From: Clostridia bacterium
GTDB lineage: Bacteria; Bacillota; Clostridia; Oscillospirales; CAG-272
Length of the DNA: 34,028 bases
Direction: 5' to 3'
Assembly (NCBI GenBank): GCA_017522795.1
Contig: JAFWXZ010000035.1
Location: 1 to 34,028 of the forward strand
Part shown: positions 22,221-30,378 of the stretch, one piece after another
Position numbering within the stretch: position 1 is the stretch's first letter
Layout: every line of letters starts with the position of its first letter
Translations under genes and position numbers: made by a program
Notes under the pieces: model-generated
Databases searched by the model: none
What the model was told of the DNA's origin: nothing
The model's input: the letters and a program-made list of their open reading frames with translations, nothing else

Positions 22221-25200
22221 ATGCAGGGAGAAAAGAAATTCTTTGACGTTTTTTCAAGATATAAGCCCTCCGAGGAGAAGCGTGAGCTTCTCACGCGGGG
22301 GCATTCGATGCGCCTTAAGGTGACAAAGGATCGAAAGCGCGCGGAGATCGACCTCTCCTTCAACAGCCACGAGGATGCCGAGCTTATCTATGAGATAGAG
22401 GATGAATGCCGCGAGCTTTATTCTATGGAATCCTTTAAGATCCTGCCCCATTTTCCTCCCGAGAGCTTTGATATAACTAATTTTGATGAGATTGCCTTTG
22501 AGGCGGCGATGTGCGGTGCTGTCACAAACGGATTTTTCAGCGGCGCAAGATATTCCGATGACGGTGAGACGGTCACCGTAGCCATTCCTTTTTGTGACGC
22601 GGGCGTTGATTTCGTTAGAAATTCGGATACCGAGTCTATTCTTTCTGCCATTCTTCGCAGTCGCTACGGTGTCAACCGATCAGTATCGGTAGTTTGCGGC
22701 AGTGGAGCAGAGGAGCGCAGCCGCCGTCTTGAACTGGTCCGTGAGCAGAAGCTCGCTGATGCCGAGAGGGAGAGCCGTGAGCGCTTTATTGCCGACCGCG
22801 AGAGAATGGCGAGAGAGCAGCAGGAGCGCGCACGCGCCGAGGATCCTACATACGATTTCGAGGCAAAAGCGGGCATATCCGCCGCCACGGGAACTGCCGA
22901 GGCTATCGGTGATAGCGTGTACAGAATGGGCGCTACTACCTATGATTTTTCGGGTGGCGAGGTTGTTTTTGGCGAGGACTTTATGGTAAGCTCACCAACA
23001 CCCCTTTCCGATGCGCCAAAGTCCAAGGGACGTGCTATATTCCTTGGCACAGTCTTCGACGTTGCGATGAAGGAAACACGTGCTGGTGATAAAAACAACT
23101 GTACCATAGGCATTTCCGATGGCGCTTCGGCTATATATGTAAAGAAAACTTTACCAAATGAGGAGCTCGATTGGATAAAAGGGCTAAAAGCAGGCACCCA
23201 CGTTGCCGTGCTTGGCAGAGTCCAGACCGATAAATTTGACAATGAGCCTTACCTCTCACCCGTATCTATAAAGAAAATTTCCACCGTTTTGCGTACCGAT
23301 AGCGCGCGTGAAAAGCGCGTGGAGCTTCACCTGCATTCCAATATGTCACAGATGGACGCTATCATTACTCCAAAGGAGCTTGTTGACACAGCGCTTCGCT
23401 GGGGACATAAGGCAATTGCGGTCACCGACCACGGAAACGTTCAGGCGTTTCCCGAGGTTATGCTTGCGCTCGAGAAGTCAAAGTCCGACCTTAAGATCCT
23501 TTACGGTACCGAGGCGTACTTTGTAAACGATACGGCAAAGTGTATTTTCGGCAAGAATTATCCTGCCTTCAACGACGAGATGGTCTGCTTTGATATCGAG
23601 ACCACGGGACTTTCCAACCGCACCTGCAAGATAATTGAGATCGGTGCAGTCAAGATCAAGGCGGGCGAGGTCATTGACAAATTCAATATTTTTGTCGATC
23701 CCGAAACACCTATTCCCGAGGAAATTACTAAACTGACCTCCATCACCGATGAGGACGTTAAGGGCGCGCCCAAGGAGCGCGAGGCGCTGGAGCAGTTCCT
23801 TGCTTTCGCAGGGGACGAGCTGCTTATAGCTCATAACGCGGGCTTCGATATTGGCTTTATCCGCGTGGCAGCCGAGAGACAGGGGCTTCCCTTTAACAAC
23901 TCCTATCTTGACACCGTCGGCCTTTCAAGATACGTAAACCCCGAGCTTAAAAACCATAAGCTTGATACCATAGTAGAACATTACAAGATCGGTGATTTCC
24001 ATCACCACAGAGCCTCGGATGATGCCGAGGTGCTCGGCCGCATCTTTATCGAGATGCTTTCAAGACTTGAGAAGGAGGGTATTCGCGACTTCGACAGCGT
24101 TCTCAGTGCAATGAGTGAGTCTGTCGATCCCGTAAAGCTCAAGGCGCATCATATGATAATTCTGGCGAAAAACGCCGAGGGACTGAAGAATCTTTATAAG
24201 CTGATCTCATACAGCTATCTTAACTATTACGGCGGCTTCGGCAGACAGAAGAAGGTGCCGAGAATTCCCAAGACCGTGCTTGAGCAGCACAGGGAAGGAC
24301 TTATTATCGGCTCTGCCTGCGTGTCGGGCGAGCTTTACGACGCTATTTTAGAGGGCAAAAAGGCAGAGGAGATCGAGGAGATAGCCGAGTTCTACGATTA
24401 TCTTGAGATCCAGCCCCTCTGCAACAATCGCTTCCTTATTGACGAGGGTAAGGTTGCCGACGATGAGGCTCTGCGTGATATCAACCGCCGCATACTTGCC
24501 CTTGGACGAAAGCTTGGCAAGCCCGTCTGCGCCACCTGTGACGCCCACTTCCTTAATAAAGAGGACGAGATATACCGCCGCATACTCCTTGCGGGTATGA
24601 AGTTTAAGGACGCGGACAGGGAAGAGCCTATTTACCTTCGCACCACCGACGAGATGCTGGAGGAATTCTCCTATCTCGGTGAGGAGGACGCTTATGACGT
24701 GGTTATTTCCGCGCCTAACAAAATTGCAGATCTCTGCGAGAAGATCCGTCCCATTCCCGAGGGCAGATATGAGCCCGACCTCCCCGGCGCAAAGGAGGAG
24801 CTGGTAAACTCCTGCTGGCAGCGCGCTCACGATTGGTACGGCGACGATCTTCCCGATATAGTTAAAAACCGCCTTGACAGAGAGCTTACCTCTATTATTA
24901 ACAACGGCTTTGCGGTGCTTTATATGATCGCCGTTAAGCTGGTTGCATATTCCGAGAGCCTTGGCTATCAGGTCGGCTCACGCGGCTCGGTAGGCTCTTC
25001 CTTCGTTGCCACGATGTCGGGTATTTCGGAGGTTAACCCTCTCCCACCCCATTACAGATGCCCTAAGTGCCGTTATTCAGAGTTCTTTACCGACGGCTCG
25101 GTCGGTTCGGGCTTTGACCTGCCCGATAAGGTCTGCCCCGTCTGCGGCGAGATGCTCTATCAGGACGGCCACGATATCCCCTTTGAAACCTTCCTTGGCT

Positions 25201-26642
25201 TCTACGGCGACAAGTCACCCGATATAGACCTTAATTTCTCGGGCGACGTGCAGGGCAGAGTACATAAGTACACCGAGGAGCTTTTCGGCCACTGTCACGT
25301 TTTCCGTGCGGGAACTATTACGGGCCTTGCCGATAAGACAGCCTGGGGCTATATTGCAAAATACCTTGAGGACAAGCGTATCAAGATTCCAAAGGCTCAG
25401 ATCGGCTATATGGCGACGAGAATTATGGGTATCAAGAAGACTACGGGACAGCACCCGGGTGGCATTATCGTTGTTCCTAATGAGTACGATATCTACGACT
25501 TTACTCCCGTTCAGCACCCCGCCGATGATCCAAATGCCGACACGGTGACAACCCACTTCCAGTTCTCATATCTTCACGATACCATTCTGAAGCTTGACGA
25601 GCTTGGACACGATATTCCCACCAAGTACAAGATGCTTGAGAAGTATACGAACACCAGTGTCCTTGACGTTAAGATGAACGATAAGACCATATACGAGCTG
25701 TTCTCATCAACCAAGCCTCTTGGCATAACCCCAGCGGATATCGGCGGCAGCCAGCTTGCCACCTTTGGTATTCCCGAGTTCGGTACACGATTCTTACAGC
25801 AGGTACTCCTGGAGGCAAAGCCGAAGAACTTTGCCGACCTCGTGCAGATATCGGGACTTACCCACGGTACTGACGTATGGCTCGGCAACGCCCAGGAGCT
25901 TATCAAAAACGGCACCTGCGATATTTCGGAGGTTGTCGGTACGCGCGACAGTATTATGCTTTATCTTATCGCCCACGGTCTTGAGAGCAAGCTCTCATTC
26001 GATATAATGGAGTCGGTAAGAAAGGGTAAGGGACTGAAGCCCGAGTGGGAGGCCGCTATGCTTGAGAAGGGTGTACCCGAGTGGTACATCTGGTCCTGCA
26101 AAAAGATCAAGTACATGTTCCCGAAGGCGCACGCAGCCGCATACGTTATGTCGGCTATCCGTCTTGCCTGGTATAAAATATATTATCCTATGGAATTCTA
26201 CGCCGCATTCCTCACCGTCGCACCCGGTGGCTTTGACGCCGAGATCGTCGGCAGAGGCTACGAGGGAGTAAACGCGGTCATCAAGGAGCTGGAGGATAAG
26301 GGAAATGATGCAACGCAGAAGGAGCATCAGACCTGTCAGACGCTTTATCTTGTAAGGGAAGCGCTCGCCAGAGGCGTAAAGTTCCTGAACGTTGATCTAA
26401 AGAAGTCGGACGGCACCGCCTTCCTGCCCGAAAACGGCAAGATACGAATGCCATTCAACTCACTCCCGGGCCTTGGTGAGACCGCCGCGGAGAAGATAAT
26501 CGAGGCAAGAGCCAAGTACGATATTTACTCTATCGAGGATCTGCGCGAGCATACGGGCATATCCAAGACGGTTATCGAGCTTCTCAGACGAAACCACGTC
26601 CTTGATGGACTTTCCGAGACAAACCAGTTCTCACTGTTCTGA
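22221..26642 (+). CDS. polC: DNA polymerase III alpha subunit, Gram-positive PolC type
   Basis: PolC is the main replicative polymerase of low-GC Gram-positive bacteria. In the 1473-residue protein the order is an N-terminal domain (1 to about 170), a highly charged helix (about 172-205), an OB fold (about 265-360), the PHP domain starting VELHLHSNMSQMD (367; His370, His372), and a 3'-5' exonuclease inserted in it (FDIETTG, Asp458 and Glu460). Then come the rest of PHP, a zinc ribbon (Cys947, Cys950, Cys972, Cys975) and the polymerase core. PDIDLNFSG carries the catalytic Asp1001 and Asp1003, and FPKAHAAAYV and a helix-hairpin segment lie near the end. Full length and all sites are intact. 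The ATG at 22221 has AGGAG 7 nt upstream. It ends the operon; the rimP-nusA genes that often follow are absent. Confidence 0.98.
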   Translation: MQGEKKFFDVFSRYKPSEEKRELLTRGHSMRLKVTKDRKRAEIDLSFNSHEDAELIYEIEDECRELYSMESFKILPHFPPESFDITNFDEIAFEAAMCGAVTNGFFSGARYSDDGETVTVAIPFCDAGVDFVRNSDTESILSAILRSRYGVNRSVSVVCGSGAEERSRRLELVREQKLADAERESRERFIADRERMAREQQERARAEDPTYDFEAKAGISAATGTAEAIGDSVYRMGATTYDFSGGEVVFGEDFMVSSPTPLSDAPKSKGRAIFLGTVFDVAMKETRAGDKNNCTIGISDGASAIYVKKTLPNEELDWIKGLKAGTHVAVLGRVQTDKFDNEPYLSPVSIKKISTVLRTDSAREKRVELHLHSNMSQMDAIITPKELVDTALRWGHKAIAVTDHGNVQAFPEVMLALEKSKSDLKILYGTEAYFVNDTAKCIFGKNYPAFNDEMVCFDIETTGLSNRTCKIIEIGAVKIKAGEVIDKFNIFVDPETPIPEEITKLTSITDEDVKGAPKEREALEQFLAFAGDELLIAHNAGFDIGFIRVAAERQGLPFNNSYLDTVGLSRYVNPELKNHKLDTIVEHYKIGDFHHHRASDDAEVLGRIFIEMLSRLEKEGIRDFDSVLSAMSESVDPVKLKAHHMIILAKNAEGLKNLYKLISYSYLNYYGGFGRQKKVPRIPKTVLEQHREGLIIGSACVSGELYDAILEGKKAEEIEEIAEFYDYLEIQPLCNNRFLIDEGKVADDEALRDINRRILALGRKLGKPVCATCDAHFLNKEDEIYRRILLAGMKFKDADREEPIYLRTTDEMLEEFSYLGEEDAYDVVISAPNKIADLCEKIRPIPEGRYEPDLPGAKEELVNSCWQRAHDWYGDDLPDIVKNRLDRELTSIINNGFAVLYMIAVKLVAYSESLGYQVGSRGSVGSSFVATMSGISEVNPLPPHYRCPKCRYSEFFTDGSVGSGFDLPDKVCPVCGEMLYQDGHDIPFETFLGFYGDKSPDIDLNFSGDVQGRVHKYTEELFGHCHVFRAGTITGLADKTAWGYIAKYLEDKRIKIPKAQIGYMATRIMGIKKTTGQHPGGIIVVPNEYDIYDFTPVQHPADDPNADTVTTHFQFSYLHDTILKLDELGHDIPTKYKMLEKYTNTSVLDVKMNDKTIYELFSSTKPLGITPADIGGSQLATFGIPEFGTRFLQQVLLEAKPKNFADLVQISGLTHGTDVWLGNAQELIKNGTCDISEVVGTRDSIMLYLIAHGLESKLSFDIMESVRKGKGLKPEWEAAMLEKGVPEWYIWSCKKIKYMFPKAHAAAYVMSAIRLAWYKIYYPMEFYAAFLTVAPGGFDAEIVGRGYEGVNAVIKELEDKGNDATQKEHQTCQTLYLVREALARGVKFLNVDLKKSDGTAFLPENGKIRMPFNSLPGLGETAAEKIIEARAKYDIYSIEDLREHTGISKTVIELLRRNHVLDGLSETNQFSLF

Positions 26643-26650
26643 CAATAAAA

Positions 26651-26684
26651 CAAAATCGGGTGATAAAACACCCGATTTTGTAAA
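26651..26684. terminator. Bidirectional terminator after polC
   Basis: A perfect 12-bp stem (CAAAATCGGGTG at 26651-26662 with CACCCGATTTTG at 26669-26680). It has A and T flanks on both arms and separates polC from the convergent small-gene cluster. Confidence 0.88.
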
Positions 26685-26698
26685 CTATAGAGTACAAA

Positions 26699-27070
26699 TT
26701 AGTTGATTAGCAGCAGTAATAGCAGAATTATCGCGCTCTCCTTATCTCCATCCTTGGAGAAAAACAGAAATGCCGCCGTTGCGAGAATCAGTATCTCCTC
26801 TGTGCCAATTTTCGGCATTTTCAGATTAAGCCCGCCGAGCAGCCCACCATCACCGAATATTCCCGATAAAAAGGGCATTTTCCCGAGGCTTGTAAGTACG
26901 CTTTCCTCGTCTCTCGGCTTTGCGGGCTTCTCCTCCTCGTGCTCTACAAAGGACACTTCTGTCGCATCGCTTGGCGGCGGTAGAGCCTTTTCGGTAAAGG
27001 CAGTTCCGTCGTAATTATCGGGTGGCGTCACCTTAACGCTCCCGTCGGGGTAATAGCTTCGTGAATACAT
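26699..27070 (-). CDS. Small protein with hydrophobic C-terminus, unknown function (123 aa)
   Basis: I do not recognise a named family. The first half is polar and rich in Pro, Asp, Glu and Lys (to about residue 60). A Gly-rich segment follows (GIFGDGGLLGGLNL), and the last about 34 residues contain two hydrophobic stretches: ILILATAAFLFF, then after a charged DGDKE turn, SAIILLLLLLIN. The second could be a short membrane hairpin arm. Very Leu-rich C-terminal ends of this kind occur in small proteins of many Clostridia. The ATG at 27070 is 4 nt downstream of the previous stop and has GAGGTGAGGG before it. It is the third gene of a tight three-gene cluster, with which it is probably co-translated. 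Confidence 0.75.
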   Translation of the reverse strand: MYSRSYYPDGSVKVTPPDNYDGTAFTEKALPPPSDATEVSFVEHEEEKPAKPRDEESVLTSLGKMPFLSGIFGDGGLLGGLNLKMPKIGTEEILILATAAFLFFSKDGDKESAIILLLLLLIN

Positions 27071-27074
27071 ACCC

Positions 27075-27401
27075 TCACCTCGTCCGCATCATATCGAGAA
27101 TGTCGGCTATAGAGATCATCGAATCTATTGCCTTTGCACGCTCGCTTGAAACGTAGGGCTTCAGCGCACCCAGCAGATGAGCGCGATTCGATCTTTCACT
27201 TCTTTGCGAGTATGTAGGCTGGCTCACCGTCGGTGCCACCTCAACATCTGCCAGGGTTTCGGTCTTTTCCTCTTCTACCTGCGGGGCCTCGGATGCTGCG
27301 CCGCTTCCTTTAGCAAGATTAGCTATCTGCTCTATCAGCTGCGGATTCTCCATTATCAGCCCGATAACCTTGCCTACGTCAATATTTTCCTGATCACTCA
27401 T
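27075..27401 (-). CDS. Small conserved-looking protein, unknown function (108 aa)
   Basis: No family name is assigned. The N-terminal helix IGLIMENPQLIEQIANLA (about 13-30) is followed by a low-complexity acidic and polar linker (about 31-70). A C-terminal helical region (about 71-108) reads like HLLGALKPYVSSERAKAID, then SMISIADILDMMRTR. The end segments look like protein-interaction helices. I start it at ATG 27401, whose GAGGTG ribosome site overlaps the stop codon of the upstream gene; a GTG two codons earlier lies in that site. It is the middle gene of the cluster and cytoplasmic by sequence. Confidence 0.78.
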   Translation of the reverse strand: MSDQENIDVGKVIGLIMENPQLIEQIANLAKGSGAASEAPQVEEEKTETLADVEVAPTVSQPTYSQRSERSNRAHLLGALKPYVSSERAKAIDSMISIADILDMMRTR

Positions 27402-27408
27402 AGGCACC

Positions 27409-27624
27409 TCATTTGTTCTTATACTGATTTACCACGCGCAGAGCCTCGGATACGTTTATCCTGTCGCTCTTTACCGCGTCACGCATTTTCTGAAGCTCGC
27501 TGTGGGGCGGCGTCTGCCTTGGTAATGAATAGCCGAAGCTGTCTGCTATTTTCAGCACCTCCGCCCATAGCTTGTCGTCTGGCAAGGCGGCAAGCGCCTC
27601 AAGTCTTGCTCTGTCAAATCTCAT
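27409..27624 (-). CDS. Small helical protein, unknown function (71 aa)
   Basis: The first gene of the three-gene cluster has a clear AAGGAGG ribosome site 6 nt before the ATG. The protein is all-helical in appearance, with MRFDRARLEALAALPDDKLW at the N-terminus and a basic C-terminus (NQYKNK). There is no membrane segment or Cys motif. A possible -10 (TATAAT on the - strand, 27647 to 27642) lies just upstream, without a convincing -35. The overlap of its stop with the next ribosome site suggests the three products act together. No function can be assigned. Confidence 0.78.
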   Translation of the reverse strand: MRFDRARLEALAALPDDKLWAEVLKIADSFGYSLPRQTPPHSELQKMRDAVKSDRINVSEALRVVNQYKNK

Positions 27625-27762
27625 ATATTTCCTCCTTTTGTATTATATTACAAAAAACTCTTTGCGGTCATATGCACAATTCGTCTTTTCAAAACGAGCT
27701 TGCATTACCATCTTGTTTGTTCATTAGAAATTATATGAAAAATGCACTGAAAGGTGATTTTT

Positions 27763-28260
27763 ATGAAATGTCTTGTATTCTCCGACTCTCACGGCAGTGT
27801 CAACGGCATCCGCCGCGCTCTGAATATGCATCCCGATGCCGAGGTAGTGTTCTATCTTGGCGACGGGCTTCGTGATCTTGAGAGCTTTATTTACGATAAA
27901 AGCAAAATGTGGATCGCCGTCCGCGGAAACTGTGATTTTTCAGCCCTCCTCGGAGACGGAATGGTAAAAAAGACCGACAGCATAACACTCCTTGGCACCC
28001 GAATATTCCTTACTCACGGCGATCTTTACGGCGTGAAGTACGGCTTAGACGGAGTCATGAGGCTCGCTGTCGATCATAATGCTGATATTGTTTTGTTCGG
28101 GCACACCCATATGCCCCTTGAGAAGTATGTTTCCACCGAAAACGGCGGATATTACCTCTTTAATCCGGGTAGCATCGGCGGCGGTCTTGGCAGCCGCGCA
28201 AGCTACGGTGTGCTTAATATTACGGAGCAGGGAATACTCCTATCTCACGGATCTCTTTAA
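27763..28260 (+). CDS. YfcE/MJ0936-type metallophosphoesterase (165 aa)
   Basis: A small calcineurin-like phosphodiesterase with all five metal-site motifs: FSDSHG (6-11), YLGDGL (about 31-36), VRGNCD (about 51-56), THGDLYG (about 86-92) and FGHTHMP (about 109-115), plus NPGS near the end. Family members hydrolyse phosphodiesters with Mn2+ or other divalent metals; the natural substrate is usually unknown. I chose the ATG at 27763, which is preceded by AAAGGTGA, over a GTG three codons earlier that is part of that ribosome site. The 3' end overlaps the convergent glmM gene by 21 nt. Confidence 0.93.
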   Translation: MKCLVFSDSHGSVNGIRRALNMHPDAEVVFYLGDGLRDLESFIYDKSKMWIAVRGNCDFSALLGDGMVKKTDSITLLGTRIFLTHGDLYGVKYGLDGVMRLAVDHNADIVLFGHTHMPLEKYVSTENGGYYLFNPGSIGGGLGSRASYGVLNITEQGILLSHGSL

Positions 28261-29604
28261 TTCGTGAAGGCGCGCCTCAATATCGGATGCAAGCTTCTTG
28301 CATACCTCCTCGGCAAGCCTGTTGTCCTCTCCCTCGGTCATAATTCTGATAAGCGGCTCTGTACCTGAGGGGCGGATAAGTATTCTTCCGCTATCTCCCA
28401 TAGCGCGCTCACCTTCGGAAATATGCTTCATTATCACCTCGTCGGTTTTCAGAAGCTTCTTTTCTTCGGCATCCGCGCCCACGTTTATAGTATATTGCGG
28501 ATATTTTTTCATAATTGCGGCAAGGGCTGAGAGGCTTTTGCCGCTTTCCTTTAGGCAGGAGAGCAGCATTATAGCGGTAAGCTGTCCGTCACCCGTGGTG
28601 CAGAGTCGGCGCATAATAATATGTCCCGATTGCTCGCCTCCGAGAGCATAACCATTTTCGTTCATCAGTTCAAGGACGTATCTGTCACCCACCTTCGTGG
28701 TGGCAAAGTCTATACCGCTTGCCTCACAGAACTTTTTAAGACCGAGATTGCTGGCAACCGTGCCGACTACGGTATTTCCGTCAAGCACCCCCGCCTCCTT
28801 CATTCTTTTCGCTAAAATAGCGAGAATAAAGTCGCCGTCAACGTCACGTCCCATCTCGTCGATAGCAAGGCATCTGTCCGCATCACCGTCAAAAGCAACT
28901 CCCGCGTCAAGCCCCTTTTCACGAACCAACGTGCGAAGTCCCTCAATGTGAGTAGATCCGCAGTTCTCGTTGATGTTCATTCCATCGGGCTTATCGTCGA
29001 GCATATGGCACTCTGCGCCAAGAGAGGTAAAGATCCTTTCAGCCGTTTCGGCAGCCGAGCCGTTGGCGCAGTCTATACCGATGCGCAGCCCCGAGAGCGA
29101 AACCGCGCAGGAAGATATCAGATGCTCCACGTAGCCGTTTACCATATCGAAATCATACTGCAGAGTACCCATCCGATCCGCTCGCAGAGCCTCTGTGTCA
29201 CCGTCGAGGATCATCTCCTCGATCCTCTCCTCCAGCACGTCTGAAAGCTTAAAGCCGTCCGAGCCAAATATCTTTATTCCATTATAATCCCACGGGTTGT
29301 GTGATACCGAAATCATAACACCCGCATCAAAATTATCTTTGGTCACCAGATACGCGACAGCAGGGGTAGAGCATACGCCGATAATGACCGCATCTCCGCC
29401 CGCATCGCAAACTCCCTGCATAAGCGAGTCTGCAAGGGTATCCGAGGACAGCCTCGTGTCCATACCGATAAGTACGCGGGATTTTCCGTCCTCACCCTTT
29501 GGCAGAGCGTGGACGAGCGCCCGTCCTACGTATCTCGCCAGAGCAAAGGTAAGCTTATCTCCAACGATACCGCGGATTCCGTCAGTTCCAAATAGTCTTC
29601 CCAT
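28240..29604 (-). CDS. glmM: Phosphoglucosamine mutase
   Basis: GlmM interconverts glucosamine-6-phosphate and glucosamine-1-phosphate on the way to UDP-GlcNAc for the cell wall. The 454-residue protein starts MGRLFGTDGIRG, with the phosphoserine loop ISVSHNPWDYNG (Ser101), the metal site DGDADRC (Asp239, Asp241, Asp243), the sugar-binding GGEQSGH motif and the C-terminal phosphate-binding RPSGTEPLIRIM. I chose ATG 29604, which gives the family's usual N-terminus. The in-frame start at 29652 would overlap the upstream gene. It follows the beta-helix acyltransferase gene by 16 nt, so the two are probably one operon with linked roles. Confidence 0.96.
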   Translation of the reverse strand: MGRLFGTDGIRGIVGDKLTFALARYVGRALVHALPKGEDGKSRVLIGMDTRLSSDTLADSLMQGVCDAGGDAVIIGVCSTPAVAYLVTKDNFDAGVMISVSHNPWDYNGIKIFGSDGFKLSDVLEERIEEMILDGDTEALRADRMGTLQYDFDMVNGYVEHLISSCAVSLSGLRIGIDCANGSAAETAERIFTSLGAECHMLDDKPDGMNINENCGSTHIEGLRTLVREKGLDAGVAFDGDADRCLAIDEMGRDVDGDFILAILAKRMKEAGVLDGNTVVGTVASNLGLKKFCEASGIDFATTKVGDRYVLELMNENGYALGGEQSGHIIMRRLCTTGDGQLTAIMLLSCLKESGKSLSALAAIMKKYPQYTINVGADAEEKKLLKTDEVIMKHISEGERAMGDSGRILIRPSGTEPLIRIMTEGEDNRLAEEVCKKLASDIEARLHELKRSVR

Positions 29605-29620
29605 TTTCGTCACCCGTGGA

Positions 29621-30277
29621 TCAGAGTCTCTCCTTGAGAGTGCTTCCGTCAAAAATCGTCCTCTCCGGTATAGTTCCTCTCACTCTGCTGAGCGGGTAGA
29701 TCATAGCCTCTTTGCCTACAATGCTTCCGGGACATAGCACGCTGCCGCAGCCAACCTCGGCACTGTCACCGAGAAATACGCCGATCTTGTTAAGACCGCT
29801 TTCGATCTCCTCCTCGCCGTCGCGAAGAATAATTTCCTTTTTGTCAAGACGGAAGTTGGAGGCAATAGCCCCCGCGCCCATATGCGCGCGATATCCGATA
29901 ATGCTGTCGCCAACGTAGTTGTAGTGCGGAAGCTGCGCTCCGTCAAAAACGATAGCATTCTTTATCTCGGTGGAGTTTCCTATCACAGCGCCGTCACCGA
30001 TTATAGCGTTTCCACGGATAAACGCGCCCGGGCGCACCTCCGCGCCGTGTCCTATGATAGCAGGACCTACGATGGTCGCGCCATCCCATATTTTCGCATC
30101 CTCAGCCACAAACACACCATCGCAGATCTCCCTGTAGGAGCTATCGAGCAGGGTAGAGCGCTCCTTGATATAGCCCGAGATCTTAGGCAGAGCCTCGTGG
30201 GGATACTCGCACCCTTCAAGAAGATCTGACGCGATAGTGTGACGTATGTCAAAAAGCTCCTGAGTCTTTAAAATCAT
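29621..30277 (-). CDS. Left-handed beta-helix acyltransferase, GlmU C-terminal-like (218 aa)
   Basis: The protein is dominated by hexapeptide repeats (about 60-210; for example IWDGATIVGPAIIGHGAEVR, GNAIIGDGAVIGN, FLGDSAEVGCGSVLCPGSIVG) that form a left-handed parallel beta helix. An N-terminal helical cap lies before them. It resembles the acetyltransferase half of GlmU but has no nucleotidyltransferase domain, so it may acetylate glucosamine-1-phosphate or be a sugar-nucleotide-related acyltransferase; sequence alone does not decide. Its place directly before glmM supports an amino-sugar role. The ATG at 30277 has AAGAAAGGAAA upstream. A promoter covered by a perfect inverted repeat lies at 30302-30339. 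Confidence 0.87.
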   Translation of the reverse strand: MILKTQELFDIRHTIASDLLEGCEYPHEALPKISGYIKERSTLLDSSYREICDGVFVAEDAKIWDGATIVGPAIIGHGAEVRPGAFIRGNAIIGDGAVIGNSTEIKNAIVFDGAQLPHYNYVGDSIIGYRAHMGAGAIASNFRLDKKEIILRDGEEEIESGLNKIGVFLGDSAEVGCGSVLCPGSIVGKEAMIYPLSRVRGTIPERTIFDGSTLKERL

Positions 30278-30301
30278 AAAGCAGTTTTCCTTTCTTAATT
30301 G

Positions 30302-30339
30302 ATTGACACAATTACAGCGCCTGCCGTAATTGTGTCAAT
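30302..30339 (-). promoter_or_regulatory. Promoter overlapped by a perfect 14-bp inverted repeat
   Basis: ATTGACACAATTAC (30302-30315) and GTAATTGTGTCAAT (30326-30339) are exact reverse complements around a 10-nt centre. Read on the - strand, one arm contains a perfect TTGACA (30338 to 30333), and 16 nt on the other arm supplies TGTAAT (30316 to 30311), giving a promoter for the acyltransferase-glmM pair. The stem is AT-rich and has no T-tract, so an operator fits better than a terminator, though the hairpin could also sit at the end of the glk transcript. Confidence 0.65.
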
Positions 30340-30378
30340 GCTTCTGTGATAATATTCTATTCCGAAAAGCGGGAGAGG

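Noticed and set aside
29605-29652. A longer glmM starting at 29652
   Set aside because: It would overlap the upstream acyltransferase gene and add residues before the conserved GRLFGTDGIRG start.
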